Positions 34,901 to 48,651 are shown, counted from the first letter of the stretch. The stretch is DNA of 64,000 nucleotides from Mesocentrotus franciscanus (GCA_037976565.1 CP137682.1:20632800-20696799); one strand, 5' to 3'. The notes: generated from the sequence alone by a model not told the origin. Numbers and translations are program-made.

Positions 34901-36360
34901 ATCTCTCGCTAATTCTGATTAAATAAGGAGATATTCCACCTCAAACCCATGAACTACACTGCCAGCTATCATCTTCCGAACTACAGCACACAAGAGAATG
35001 TAACATGATTTTTGAATTACCAAAATCTTTTTTTTCATGGGGGAGGGGGAAGGTTCATTTTTTCCAGCCATGGGGCCTGCCATACTCATTTTAACCTGCA
35101 TAAAACTGAATTAACTTATATTTTGAAAAATAAGGTGGGCTATTAATTCAGGACATTGGTATTTTGGTTAAATTTTGTAATTCTATATTCATAGATATCT
35201 TTAAAATGTTATACATTTGTAGGTTACAAAACTGAAATGATAAGATACGGTATAAGCTCATTAACAGAAAAAATCCATGACAAAAGCATTGGCAGATGCA
35301 CACAGAAATTAAAGCATAAGGAAAGTTCTACTTCAAACATTGTTAATTCTTTCCTTTATAAAAGGACAATCAGCAAAGCTATCTAGATATTGATGCCTAT
35401 CAGTAATAGATCATTCAATTTGTCACAAAGATATGTTTTCATGGGGATAATCACTAGTAAATTGTCATTTTTGGAAGCGGCAACATAACAATAATAACAA
35501 TAAGAAATGTACCACTTTAATTCATACCCTAATATCTCACTAATGAAATGCTTGCCAATCATTGTGTCATTGATTAAATGCAGTAATGAGTTAATTCTTT
35601 GTACAAATTGCCTAAGCTGCTCACATACATGAAATGACAAGTTGCCAATTTACAATACAGCCTTCACAAGGATCTTGAACATCAAATTATTGTTCGACTA
35701 ATTAGAGTGGATTTCATGCTTCAGAATAAAGAATGGCAAGAATGGCATGAATTGGGGTACTATTTACTTTTAATCTAGAGATTAAAAAGTAATCCTCAAC
35801 ATTAGCCAAAATAAAAAGTAAAATGTTTCCTCCAAATAAAGTTTGTAAATAATTAACAATGATCAAATTGGTCTTTGTTCGTTTGCTTATGAACATTGAC
35901 AACAATACCCAAAAGAGGCAAATTACATACTACATAGAATGATGATTTTAATGATAATAGAAATATTTATAACACAGCACAATTTTAATACTATAACTAA
36001 TCTGAGGAACAGAGATATCAAATAATTAAACTACTCATACTTCTATAATCCAGTATAATTCCATTGTTTTAAAAAAAAATGATGTTACATATTTTTCAAC
36101 AATTTCAAAGGGATGTGTAACACAAAATCTTTTGTTACTTTTATGAGTGGATAGGGTCTTTATACATCCGGAAAAAAAGCTCAAGTGATAGTTGCCTTTA
36201 TACAGAGAAATGGCAATTTGTGATTGTTTGATGTGGGCCTGTAATAAAAGGGAGATATTTTAACGTATACAATAGTCAAATTCCTATTTCACCAATTAGA
36301 GATTCAAACAGATTTTGTAATCTCAATTTTTGTAAACATTTACAACTTTTGTATAATTCT

Positions 36361-36434
36361 GTCCGCTAAGAGCCTGGGCGTTCATTTAAACACTTGTTAT
36401 ATTAGAGTTAATCTCCTTCTGGCTCTCAACAGTC
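36361..36434 (+). mobile_element. Hairpin element, diverged
   Basis: GTCCGCTAAGAGCCTGGGCG and GAGTTAATCTCCTTCTGGCT then CTCAACAGTC. Confidence 0.65.
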
Positions 36435-37839
36435 TATTTAACCAAAATTCTTTCAAACTTTCACCAACCTGCTCCTCTGACTTTTCACCCAATAACTTCT
36501 AGATTTTCATACAATTCAACCTGTTACAAGTAGGGTCCATGGGTTACATACCCTTTAAACCGTTACAAACACAATCCATGATGGTAGTTTTCCTTGAAAG
36601 AAGGAAAAGATAATCAATAGCAATCAAGAGTTTGCTGGACAATGCAATTTGATACTTCCTCCCTAAAACCTTGTTTTGTAACCCTGGATATCGGCCCCCA
36701 ATTAGGTTCGTGTTTTCGGCCGACTATCTCGCTACAAATCGCATCCTCTTTCATTTCCGACTTTTAAACAAAACAATTATCATTCAAAGATAACACGCAC
36801 AGGTTTACTACATGTGACTGATCGCCAGAGTGGCATTATAGAATACTGCAAGCCTATATTTTCACAAACAACACCATATGCCATTTTTTTAATGTCATCA
36901 AATTGAATGCGCCAATCTTGTTACAAATTATTTCATTCAGCTGTTATGAATAATTGCATTTCAATCTTCAGAATGCGAATTGCATACATCAATTGTTGCT
37001 ATGTAGGACAAATTTGATTACATTACGAAAATGGTGAATCGCAAAGACTTTCAAGAAATCAACCATATTGTACTGCCCGTACAAACCATGTTTGCATTCC
37101 TTTGGTTGAAACTATTTTTAAGTCTTTGTGATCGTGTTCAACATATAATGTTGAGGGGACAGTGACACAGATGTTATTGTGAGTTGTTGATTTTGTGATA
37201 ATTAACACAGGCTACTTACAATAAATGTTTACAGATGCATCGCTAGCTCACTTTGGCATGTTGTTCAATTTGTGACCCTGAAATACTTTGCAAAGTTCAT
37301 CAAAATAAAAATCTCTCAAAAATAATAACGGCTTAATAGTGGCCAATGCAGTTCAGGCCTATGCAGTAAATTGACAGATATTTAGTTTGCAATTTATGTG
37401 TTGGATATGTCAACGATAGTAAATATAACAGGTTGAATATATCAAACACATATACCCCAATGAAATACATTACTACAACATGTATTCAAATATGCTGATA
37501 ACTCGTTTTTAAGTACTCAAACACTACACGACCGCACTTGTGAAGCTCATAAGGTATTTATGAAATATTTTCATTTACTAATATCATTCCCTGTCGCACT
37601 TCATAATGAACTGTCATCATTAATGAATGTTGGATGGGGTTTTGTGGACGAAGAAATTAAGCGGAGAGTAGATTAGGAAGCCATGTCCCAAAGGAGATGA
37701 AAAACTGTTTACCAGATTTCAATTCTATTTCAGCCTCATCGCTCAGGCATTCCATGCTGACTACGGTAATGGGTAGTGGGATATGTCGATGCAGGCATCG
37801 TGCACGGGGGACGGGTAGTTGGAAATATGGAGAGAGATG

Positions 37840-38340
37840 ACAAGAAATTAAAATAGAGAGAGAGATCAAAAGAAATTAAAGAGATGAGAGACGGGGGAGG
37901 GGGGGGGTGGGGTGTAAACAGAGAGGAGAGAAGATGCTAAATGATAGAGGGAACGAGAGTAGGGATGAGCACAACGATAAAGAAAAGGACTTTTAGAAAA
38001 AGGGGTGGGCATATAAATTTAGGCAGAGAAAAAGACTTTCAAAGGAAAAGTCTAGAGTATTAAATAAAAAGAGAGAGAAAAGGTCAAATATAAAAACAGA
38101 GATGCAGACCAAATAAGAAATACATTCTATTGATGGTGGATAAAGAGTACATTATAGAGATACAAGTTGATCGAGAGAGAGAGAGGGGGAGAGGAGTGAC
38201 AGAGGAAAGGGAGACATTTACAAAGGGATATGAGACACAGAGAGAGAGAGAGAGAGAGAGGTAGGATAATAAGGGTGGGACAAAGAGATAGAGTGACAGT
38301 TAGAAAAAAGAAAGTAAGAGAAAGTAAGGGACAGATAGTG
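37840..38340. repeat. Purine-rich (GA) tract region
   Basis: Scattered GAGAGA, a G-rich stretch at 37895-37913 and a pure GA run at 38238-38261. Confidence 0.8.
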
Positions 38341-38509
38341 CGATACAGAGGTTACAGAAAATGGAGAATAGAGCTTACTGGACAATATTTAAAAAAAAGT
38401 GTGTCCTGGTTCAACTGAAGGTTAACAGAAGATGTTTACTGAAAAATCAAATGCACCAAAAGTCATCAATGTATGCCAAATTTAGGAAACCCAAGATCGG
38501 CGATGTCTC

Positions 38510-38760
38510 GGTTGCTTTGCCAAGGAGACGGGCCGCTTCCCCCTGAAATAGCCACATGATGCAGTCCAGATACCACGCTTCATGAATTATTCATGAACGA
38601 AGGCTGCTCACTACAAAACAAGTTAAATTGAGCGTGCAAGGCTAAGTCATGCAGCATGCACGGCGATAGCATCCATTCATTGAATGCGAAATTCAGATGC
38701 TCCCCAAAGATGAGCTTCATTTTAAATGAAATTTCATGAGCAACTGCTCTGTGATTATTA
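38510..38760. promoter_or_regulatory. Candidate cis-regulatory block in intron 1
   Basis: Non-repetitive, with dyads CATGAATTATTCATG and TTCATTTTAAATGAAA, GTCTC/GAGAC around TTGCTTTGCC, and several ATGCAT/ATTCAT words. Palindromic POU/homeodomain-like words suggest, but do not prove, an enhancer. Confidence 0.25.
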
Positions 38761-39540
38761 TGGCCTGTATACAACTTATGATGATAATTCCATTAGACCC
38801 ACTCATGTAAAGATTTGTAAGTAAATTAATGGCAGTATTTGTCAGGCAGAATTTCTCCAGTATCCTAATATTAATGCTTTATGGAAACAACAAAATCACA
38901 CATCATTCAAAGTCATCTTACTAGTGTCCAACAAAACATATCATAAATCTGGCAAATATTAAAGCATCACTTCAAATTGGCAACAATGACAAGTACATAC
39001 CTGACTATTCTGCTCAAAAGGTAAAATTTAGGATTTGAAGGGTCTTTCATGTATCCCCTACAAATTGGTTATATATACTTCCAGTAAATCCTGAATGATA
39101 CCTTGCATTACCTTCAAACCCAGAGAAGATGTAGTTACAGAGATTTGAATAATGCTTCCTGAAGCACATACGAGTGGCACAACATCTAAAAGTTCAAATG
39201 TCTAAATTTCCGGGATTTGCTGATGAACAAATGGGCAACACCGGGTTCTACTTAACATCCAGGAGTGAAAACCTCTTGATTGGAGCTCATCTCATAGATG
39301 TAATACTCGAGCTAAAAACGAGATTGGTTTTCTGATGCCTGTAAGAGTGTGCTGCAAGTTTTGGAAACCTTCTACAGTTAGCCAAGGTGAGAGCGGAGAG
39401 CTACTGGGAGAAATTCATCACCAGAATGATCGCTTCTAGGCAGCCTTATCGTGTAATTTGTGCTTTATTAAGTTAGAAGAAACCGTGAAGGGGGTTTTTG
39501 CAGGCAACATACCTACGTCATTGAGCCGGCTCGGGTTCCT

Positions 39541-40240
39541 GTTATCAACTTACTTCTTTTATCTCCCATCTTTCTCCTCCTTCCTCCAAAACCTACCCCC
39601 GTTTCACCCCTTTCCTCCACTTGATCTCTCTCTTCCTCCCCTTACCTTTGTTTCTTAATACCCCTTTTCCTCTTCCCTCCCCTCCTCTCCCCTCTCTCTC
39701 TTTCTCTCTCTCATACATGTATCTACCTCTAGTTGTTCATATTCCTCCCCTTCTCACTCCCCTCCCTCCAGTCTTCCAAACTCTCTCTCTCCCTCTTTCT
39801 ACCCATCTCTCCCCATTTCCCCCTCCCCACCCTCTCTCTCTCTCCCTCTTTCCATAATTTCATATCTCTTTTATTTTCCTTTCCTCAATCAGCGTTGCCC
39901 TTTGAAGCTGCGGTGAATGCTCTTTCAACTTTTTGTCCCCTCTTTCCATCCCATCTTTCTTATCTTTTCTTCCTCCTCCTCCAAGTTTACTCCGATTATG
40001 TCATCTATAGAGTTGTATGATGTCATAGATCTCTCCCTCTGGCATACTCCCAGGTCCGTGCTTGCCCTCTCAACAACTTTTGAACTTTTGTAATCATTAA
40101 AAAAATCTCCTTCTCATTTTTTCATACATGTACCCTTTATCAACATATCTAACTTCTTTATATTTCTTTCATATCTCCTTCCCTTTATCATCTGTATTCT
40201 TCTTCTATCCCTCCATCACCACTCCCAGGCCAGGCAAAGC
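39541..40240 (+). repeat. Pyrimidine-rich (CT/CCT) region
   Basis: Long stretches of C and T with TCCTCC, CTCTCTCT and CCCTCC. The Leu/Pro/Ser-rich frames here reflect composition only. Confidence 0.8.
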
Positions 40241-41579
40241 TCCTGCAATGACCTCCTCTAAAGACACTTTCCATAAAGCTAGCTTTCTATTCTTTACAAC
40301 TACAGAATTAATGTAAGCCTGCTCAGAATTAAGGCCACAAGTAAGAATCTGGATGATGACATTCACATTTATATCAAAGTACATTTTACTTTTCTCCTTT
40401 CCACAGTCTCTATATAATTTTTTTTTGATGATTACAATCATTACACCTTCTTTCCAACTTCCTCTCTACTTTCTTCCTACCTTGTCGTCCTTGCATCCGA
40501 AGTGCTCTTCCTTCGATCGACGGCATTCACCACCACCATCTTTCCTCCGGGCGAAATCTTCTATTTACGAAATTGCGTCCTCAAATCAAAATATATTCAA
40601 CACGCCGTAATATACACAGCTTGTCTACGCATAACAGCAAGCGGAGTAGCCTGGGGCGTAAAGCGTTGAAAATGTCACTGGCTTGCGACAACGTTTGAAA
40701 GAGAAGATTTTCACAAGTGTTATGTAGGAGTGTTAAGTGTCTGTCCGCTACCAAACTTCATTGTCGCTTGTTGATAAGGTGATGATATTGCCCTCGTTCG
40801 TTCGGTGGAGAGGGAATGCACCGTGACGAATGACAGAATACTGTTGATTGCACGAGGTTCAGAACAACTGAAGCCGAGGCATCATATTTCTAAAGATTGT
40901 TGTTACAAAAGAACTGCTGGAAAAGTGTAGCTATTATTCACATATCAACAGCAGATGCATCTACTTTTGCATAGATTAGATATAAAGATATCAACATCAC
41001 ATAAACACAGCTTATTCCAAACTATCAAAACTCCTGGATTTGTCTCCTAAAGCATAGAGAATAGAGGGTGTGGTATCAATAAACAGAGGTGCACATATGA
41101 TCTTCCTTTCGATTCCTTGCTATACAAATCCAGATTACATCCAGGCAAGAAGAAAGGGCAGTCGCCTAAAACAAATGTCATATATGCTTTATGAAATATC
41201 GATTACTACAACAGATCAATGGAGAACTCCCTCGTGTGTTCACTCATGTGTAATCAGGAATGAGAGGCTGGGAGTATTTGCTCAGACCGCAAGTCCGTCT
41301 CTACATCTATCCAAATGATTTTCCATGCAGACCTGAATATACATGTAGCATTCTCCTTGAGCTCCTTTTCGTGACTCTTTAAGATGCCAATCTCATTCTA
41401 TTTGGATCTCCTGAACTTTGTCGTCGTCGGGCAGGAGAGCCAGAGGTGGAGATAGAGGGCAAGAGATATAGAAAGGCAATCAACCTTATTCAATATTACT
41501 CATATTCCTCTTTCGATCCACTCTGCTTTAATAAATCCGAGTCAGAGAGAGATGCTTCAGAAAGCCAGCCCAATCCGAG

Positions 41580-41870
41580 AGATAGACCTCCACCCAATGA
41601 TGAGCGCTAAGTACACATAAATTATCCTAGTAATGGTCCCAATCAGGTCTAATTGTCTCGTCTTAGGTCCCAGCCTTGGAGTCGTCCCTCTCTCAGCGGG
41701 GTTGGTATCTATGAGCCCTGATTAGTGATGACCCCAGACGCACCGGAGTCCAAGAGAGAGTGAGTGAGGGGTGCATGCAGAGCTCACTATCTCCACTTGC
41801 TACTAATTACGTTTAGCCCCAAATACCCCTCTTCCTCTCTGCAACTATCTGCCAATGTACCGAGCAGCGG
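41580..41870. promoter_or_regulatory. Candidate cis-regulatory block in intron 1
   Basis: A moderately GC-rich, single-copy stretch with homeodomain-type words (AATTATCCTAG, TCTAATTGTC, GATTAGTGATG, CTAATTACG) and no coding frame. The call is from motif density by eye. Confidence 0.25.
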
Positions 41871-44800
41871 ACGACAGTCAGGTTCACCCCTCAACGTCGA
41901 GGTTGAAGACAGGTCAGAGTCGTAGCAATCAGTCAATGCAAATGTATGGCTGCTTTGTGGTGCTGGTAATTACTGATTCAATAGAATCATTCAAGCAATG
42001 AAAGTTATATTAAAGTCAGTTTCTGTCCATATATCAAAGTCTCTTCTCTTTATACCAATAAAGTAGGCTACTGAATGATATGCACTTATATTGTGACAGG
42101 CAAATATATCAACATTGTGCACGTAAGTGCAAAAAGCAAACAGGATACAGCAACCTTTTTTTTTCTATCTCCTACTCTTCCTTCCGTTGTGTTGAAATGG
42201 AAATAAAGGCTAGATCAACAGATTAATTCGACAAGGTTATTTCTTTGAATTCTTTCTCCACATTAGTCAGAGGGGCAAGCTAGCCACCCCAAAACTACTC
42301 AGAAATACCACCAGAGATGTGATTCCAAATCCTGTATTCAACTCTGCAGGAAAATCCCTATCTGTTTTTAATGGAGAGTTGTCATATTTTCCATCATCTG
42401 ATGTCAGGTTTATTTTCGGAATCCTGGGATGGGATCGTCTGAGGCTGGCACCAGCAGGAAAGGGTGAACGATCTGGAGGAAAGCACCATTCGTCAATGAA
42501 ACGGATACTGATTGCCTGATTCGCAACCACCACATGATATATATCAGGGATATTCTTGGGAACAAATCGATGCGAAGAAGGAGACATGCACTTGAGGATC
42601 TTGTTTCGTTGTGCAACATAAATCAATGTAAACATCCCCCGGGTTGCACGTGAAGCTCGGCTAGGCTTGCCTCGACACCATCCAGGGCAGGGTTATTCCA
42701 AAAACGTGATTATGCCGAGGCCCTAGTCCCCTGAACTCCAGAGGAAACGGGCATGAATGCATCGATAATAATTAAAAATATAAATCCATAAAGCTGGAGT
42801 TGAGAATATACATCTATGACAAAACCAAAGATTTGTGTCTGCAATTTCTCCCAGGTTACTTTTTTTGGCATTCAGAATTTAGCGATTTAATAGGCACGAA
42901 AATGTAAATCCATTCAGTTAAAATCCAGTATGTCTTAGGTGGATAAAAAGGACTTGCTGTGAGACACAGCAATGAGAGCTACTTTCGGGATACTGATCAG
43001 TCGCCAAACAAAGAAGATAAATTGACACAGAATCCCACGTTCAGCGTTCCTGCAAAACTGGCTTGAAACGAAGACAGATGAAGTGGCCTAAAAACCAATG
43101 TATCCTTGGATGCAGATCCTCCTAGCCTGTTTTACTGCTTCGGTGTCAATCGTCTCGCTTTATGCAGAAGCGACGACTGACGTCTATTCAGGCTTGGATA
43201 AACCACAAGCTATATACATCGCTCCCATCTCATTTGAATAAATTATCCCCACATCATCTCTCCCCAGTGATGAAATCAAGTACAATTTTGTGAATATTCC
43301 TGTGGAATAAATTTCCCAAAACTAGCGTGTTAATTCTCGATCAACTTAAATGCGGGGAGCACGACAAGAGAGAAAGTTAAAGCCGGGTATGTTGTGCCTT
43401 CCCTGTACCTTTTCACAGCTGACGTGAAACAAGTTTCCGCCGTAGCGATCAAGGTGACATCATTGTCCTGTAGAAAGCCATTCAAAATGACTCTTGCCAA
43501 GTCAGAATGCAGACAGCTGTGCTCAAATTATGAAATCAGGCATAGCTTTCACGGAAGCACTTTGCTGCAGAAAGAATACAAATTGTATAAATTTTGGTGA
43601 GTGAGGCTTGGGAGCGATATGTCAGGAGGAAAGCGATGCACGCACAGTCAGAGAGGAAAAAAAGGAATCTTTGTGCGTCTTGTGCATTCAATTGTCTAGT
43701 TGAGGAGACGTTTACTCTAGAAAGCCAAACAGAATTGATTAAAAAAATAGACGACACATAACTCGGATATCACATTATCCACAGTATGTCCACAGAGCAT
43801 TGAAAACAAATCCAGGCTTTCTTGTATTATTGTCAGGAAAGTGATGCGTGAGACACACAAAAAACACACAAACATCTATAAATACGTCACTATTACAAAT
43901 TGAAACTGAAATTGAATAGTTTTCTTTCGGCCTTATGCTTATCTGAAAGAATAGGCCGCTTAGTGGGGAACGAGGGGGTCGTGTGCTGTTCCACAAATCC
44001 AGACCAATCAGAAAATTAATGTTTAATCACGAGCAAGGCCTCAGGAATAATTATGAATGACACATTCTGTTATGACTGTTTCTCTAGAACTCGTCTGCAA
44101 AACAACCGTTTTGGGAAATCAACTTCCATCTGGAAATAGAACAGCAAAAATGCTTGAAATTGTACCCCTTTTGTCAATATATGTATCCGTGATGAAGGGC
44201 TTTTGATTTCATGCTTGTGTTTTGCTTCCAACTGGAAACATTGCATTTATTGCCAGTTTAAATTTGCCACCCACTTGTTTGCATGTTAGGTTGGCAAAAT
44301 TTACTGGAGAAGAAAACAAGTCATCGTCGGCGAGAAATGAATTAACAGGGTTATCCAACTAGATCATCATCTAAAGAGGAAACGCTTTAATCTGAGTCAC
44401 GGTTAAATATTATGTCTGGATCCGACCTTTAGCGCTTCTTCTCACCCGTTCGATGGATTTCTCTCGAATTCTTTCGAGCACGTCTGGCCACGGACGCATC
44501 GATCACAATCAACTCTCATCCCCGATTAATTTCTGATGATTATATTGACGGGGTCAGTGCAACAGATGGACAAATATGCTTATCGGCCGTGACAACTGCC
44601 CTCACTCAGCTGACGATGATCTTAGACTGATCGGTCAAAAGCGGAAGTGGATGTCTAATCAGCTACAAGCTCTGACCATACTAAACACAGCCTAGAGTCA
44701 ACAAAAAGACATTGGAGAGTGATTTGTGGGAATCTACATTGACCCCTTTCTAGAGTGTCATGTCCACTTATCATTGTCTTAATCGCAAATAAGAAGATGT

Positions 44801-45005
44801 TTCTGATTTGTTAAAGTCTGGGTCAGGGTGTCTGTAGTGTTTTCACTTTAACATTTCTCACATTCAAAGCTGAACTGCTCTCGCCCCCATTCGAAGGTGA
44901 CGCATGAACAAAAAATGGGGTAGAAAACAAGATTTATGGGGACTTAGAAAATGCTTTCACAAATAAACAAGGCTCATCTCTTGGATTAGTATCCTCTCTG
45001 CCACT

Positions 45006-45119
45006 TCTCTCTCTCTCTCTCTCTCTCTCTGCCACTCCTCCTGTCTCTCTCTCTCTCTCTCTCCCTCCCTCACTCTACCCCTCTCCCACTCTCTCGCTAT
45101 CTGTCTCCCTCTCTCTCTC
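45006..45119 (+). repeat. (CT)n tracts
   Basis: CT runs at 45006-45030 and 45043-45064 with CCCTCC and CTCTCCC between and after. Confidence 0.9.
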
Positions 45120-45497
45120 AATACCTGCAAGGCTATATCTACATGAACTTGTAGAAATAAAAAGGAATTCTTATGCTTTTCCATTCTCAGGCAAGCAGCT
45201 GGGAAGGGAAATGAATTAATGGATTTCCAGTCCCGCTGTCCCTCCCTAGCTCTGCTTGCACTAACTCCCCATTCAGACAACCAGAAATCATTGTATAGCT
45301 GTACAATAAGAATTTAATATTTTTCTATTCTGAACGTTGTAGAACGAAATATATGGTTAGGCATTCATAAACAATTGGGGACCCGCTTTTGTCTGAATGT
45401 CATATCGTTAAAAAATTGTATTACTGGGCAGGGCTAATCATGAACATGCGGTGATGATTGGCCAGCTATCAGGTTGACTGACCTCTTCAAATTAGTT

Positions 45498-45688
45498 TCT
45501 TTACATGTTTCTTTATACGTTTCTTTATACAATGTTTCTTTATACAATGTTTCTTTACAGAACGTTTCTTTATATGACGTTTCTTTATACAATGTTGGTA
45601 TTCTAGTGAGTTCACCCCTTTCGCCAAACGATGATTCTTTACATGTTTTCTATATGAGTTTTATATGAGTTTTATATGAGTTTTATAA
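45498..45688 (+). repeat. Short tandem repeats TTTCTTTATACAA(TG) and TATGAGTTT
   Basis: About seven imperfect copies of a 10-15 bp unit GTTTCTTTATACAAT occupy 45498-45597. Four copies of an 11-bp TATATGAGTTT unit follow at 45648-45688. Confidence 0.85.
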
Positions 45689-46149
45689 AAATTTCCTCCA
45701 ATCTGAACGGGCTCCAACTTTCAACCTTTGATAGCTGGCAGTGCAAATGGACAAACCAGAGAATCTTGTCCTACTGATTTCAGTCCCCTCCAGTAATACG
45801 TGTCCTATGTCTGGCCAAAATTTAAACGAATGAGAAATGGGCAGCAAGACGAAAACAAAATGAAAAGAAGAAAACTTCTTAATATTATTTCTCCCCAAGT
45901 TGATACAAAAGAGATGAAAAATGATCAATACTGGGAAAACCTCTCTTCCAAGATTACATCAATGTAACTGATTAAATAAGGTTTCATTGCTGTATTTTCA
46001 CATTGTTTGGTAAGAATTGGAAAGAGTCATATCACTTCCAACACCATTCTAGCGATCAAAAGACAACATAAGACATAGTAAATTACACATAGAATGTTTC
46101 AGATAGAAAGGAGAAGATATCTTTTCCTTCTTAAGCACTTAAGATTAAT

Positions 46150-46222
46150 CATCAATTGAAAGACAGATAGGGCATTAATTAACTCTATGTGAAAGTGTAT
46201 GAACTAATGCCCTTCTGGCTCT
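46150..46222 (-). mobile_element. Hairpin element interrupted at its right end by a SINE
   Basis: The left arm is decayed (AGACAGATAGGGCATTAATT); the loop TATGTGAAAGTGTATGAA is orientation B; the right arm TAATGCCCTTCTGGCTCT is clear. It stops where the SINE begins, so its last bases were displaced. Confidence 0.7.
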
Positions 46223-46224
46223 TA

Positions 46225-46500
46225 GTGTCGTGGTCTAGTGGTTTAAGCACTTGAATTGAAACTCAAAGGTTGTGGGTTCGATCCCCGACACAGCACTAAT
46301 GTCCTTTGGCAAGGCATTAATCTACATTTGCCACTCAATACCTAAGAGAGAAATGGGGACCCGGTAGGACGACCAAAGCATTGGTGTTAATAATTGCCAT
46401 ATGACCTCACGGTGACCATATGGTAGGATTATTCCCCAGGGAGTGGAGATGGTGCACATTGAGAGTGATCTATAAATCCAGATTATTATTGTTATTATAT
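46225..46500 (+). mobile_element. tRNA-derived SINE, complete
   Basis: The head folds like a tRNA: GTGTCGTGGTCTAGTGGTTT (box A TGGTCTAGTGG), an anticodon-like arm TTGAATTGAAACTCAA, and box B GGTTCGATCCC followed by CGACAC, which pairs with the start. The body has CCTTTGGCAAGGCATTAATC and CCAGGGAGTGGAGATGGTGC, and the tail ends CTATAAATCCAGATTATTAT. The lack of a CCA-free clean end and the attached body rule out a normal tRNA gene. Confidence 0.85.
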
Positions 46501-46583
46501 TACCAGACATTGTAAACAAAACATCTCACTTCCTGACCAGATTATTTTTCCCTAGAAATATCCCTTTACACTTCCTTATGATA

Positions 46584-46726
46584 AGGGGGGGTGTTTCACA
46601 AAGCCATTTTTCAATGACAAATGACAAAAATCTGTGACAAATCTGCTGATAAGGTCAAGGATTTCACTAGCTTGTAACAAAAACTGTCATTTGTCACTAA
46701 TGAAAAGTTTTGTGAAACACCCCCCT
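46584..46726. mobile_element. Foldback MITE, GTGTTTCACAAA family, about 142 bp
   Basis: AGGGGGGGTGTTTCACAAAG is mirrored by TTTTGTGAAACACCCCCCT, and TGACAAATGACA by TGTCATTTGTCA. GATA stands on both sides (before 46584 and after 46726), a possible target duplication. Confidence 0.8.
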
Positions 46727-47654
46727 GATATAAATATCATATTCTCACGAATGTGCTGAAATTCCTTTGAAACGATATACAAGTATTGTCTCATTTTTTC
46801 TCTTTCGAAGGATATCAAAACTAGCCTAGGAAAACCTTTAACAGGAAATTTACATCAATAAGTCATTTCTTGAGGCTGACGGACTGTAAAATAAAGTACA
46901 TCTACAGGTTCAAAGTTTTATATGTGGTCTTGTTGCATTTGTTAACAGAAAAAAAGGGAACAGAGAAACAGCAAGAGGCAATTAACCTTCTCCCTGTACA
47001 CATACCAATTCAAAAATAATCATCTATATTCTTCCATATTAAAAAAAATGGACTCACACCAATTCAACAACTTATAATTTTTTGTTATCAACCTCAAAAT
47101 GCGAAATACCATCAGGTTTGCCTATTGCTAGGCAAACATACATTGAAGAGTTGAAGATGTTTACAGCACCGATTCAGACAGAGATAATGGACAAATTAAT
47201 TGCCATTGGCATCTCTAATCAGCAACTCATGCACACCAACCCAGGAAAACAAAATTTACCCGCAAGGTATCCACAATAAATCACCATTATCTACTCAAGA
47301 CTCATTACCAAGGGGGTCAAGGCAGAGTGAATTTCAGCTATAAATGTCGCAATTCTTTGAGAATAAATCTTGAGTTGTTGTAGTGGAATTCTTTTAAAAC
47401 TAATTTTGGGCAATGCTTTTAGAGCGAATCTTATGAGATTCTTTTAAAGCTATTTTTCAATTTCGGTAATGGAATCGCTTTCCTAGAGAACTAGCCCAAA
47501 TCAATTCTGATTGTTTATCATGCAGTAGATAGACTGTTTGGACCTGCAAACTATAAATAAACCCCAAAAGGAAAAGAAAACAAACAAAAAGCTTGCTGGA
47601 GAAAAAAAAATCACTGAAAACCACAAGTCATATGACAATTAGCATTGCATTTAA

Positions 47655-48164
47655 CCCCCTGTCCACACACAACATTTTCCGTAATTAGGCGTGATTAGTT
47701 ATACCGTTTCGCGATAGTTATATGATGAAATTGTGTGTGTGGACGCTTACTAACGATACGTCATTATAACGAAGCGTCATTAAACGCAGCAGGTTTGGGC
47801 ATTGTTTCGAACTAGAACTCAATAACTAATCACGCCTAATCACGCTTAATCATGGAAATTTTGTGTGTGGACGGAACTAGTCTAACTGGGCGGGGCTTAA
47901 CGTCGGATCGCGCACGAAAGGAGACCTGACCTCTCATTTCCGCTTCCATTTCATGACCGCAGTAGCAAACTGCGCACCTATACAACATTTGGCTGTAGAG
48001 TTTTGGGATTACTTTCTTGTGTGTGTGGACACCCTGGAATTTATACGATGATTCTTTATACAACGTTTCTTGTGTGTGGACACCCTGGAATTTATACGAT
48101 GATTCTTTATACGACGTATCGTTATAGAGTTTCGGGATAAATTGTTTTGTGTGTGGACACGCTG
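47655..48164 (-). mobile_element. 510-bp GTGTCCACACAC element, copy B
   Basis: Reverse-complement counterpart of the element at 17497-18010, co-linear over the whole length, with CCCCCTGTCCACACACAACA at the left and TGTGTGTGGACACGCTG at the right. Differences are scattered substitutions plus small indels around the ACGACGT words. Confidence 0.85.
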
Positions 48165-48651
48165 TTATACACATGGGTCGGGAAGAGTGGCTGATTTCCT
48201 ACTTTTTGCTTGCTCAGGTATTAAACTTTTTCTCACAAAAGTTTTTGGCAGGAAGCACATGATGCAATAATAACTAATCAAACACACCAATTGCAACAAC
48301 TTAAAAAAACAAAATTTAAAATCACATTTCAATACCCTATTGTATGCCCTTAAAAATCATGTTCTGATTATGTAATATGTCATTGTAATGTTCGCACATT
48401 TCAGAAGGTGATGTACAAGGCCATTGAAATAGCCTTAGGTTGATTTTTCAAAAGTAGTTGCGATCATGTTCAATTAACATTTCGTTTCCAAGAAAACCAT
48501 GTAAGATGTTAATGAATGATAACAAATGGCAGAAAATGGTGTTTCAAATACCAGTTTTACAGAGATGAAATAAAATGATTAGTAACTTTATCATACAGAG
48601 TAATTTGTGAGACAGAAATTCAGTTATCTAAATCTCTTTTTTGTTGTGGTA

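Noticed and set aside
42267..42635. Minus-strand open frame of 122 codons
   Set aside because: Overlapped by a plus-strand frame of similar quality; no motif and no splice sites that fit the gene's phases.
46225..46296. A genuine tRNA gene
   Set aside because: The tRNA-like head lacks a regular variable region and continues into a SINE body with a matching copy elsewhere in the window.
47836..48174. Minus-strand open frame of 112 codons with an internal repeat
   Set aside because: It lies wholly inside the 510-bp element; the repeated peptide mirrors repeated DNA words and copy A does not preserve it.
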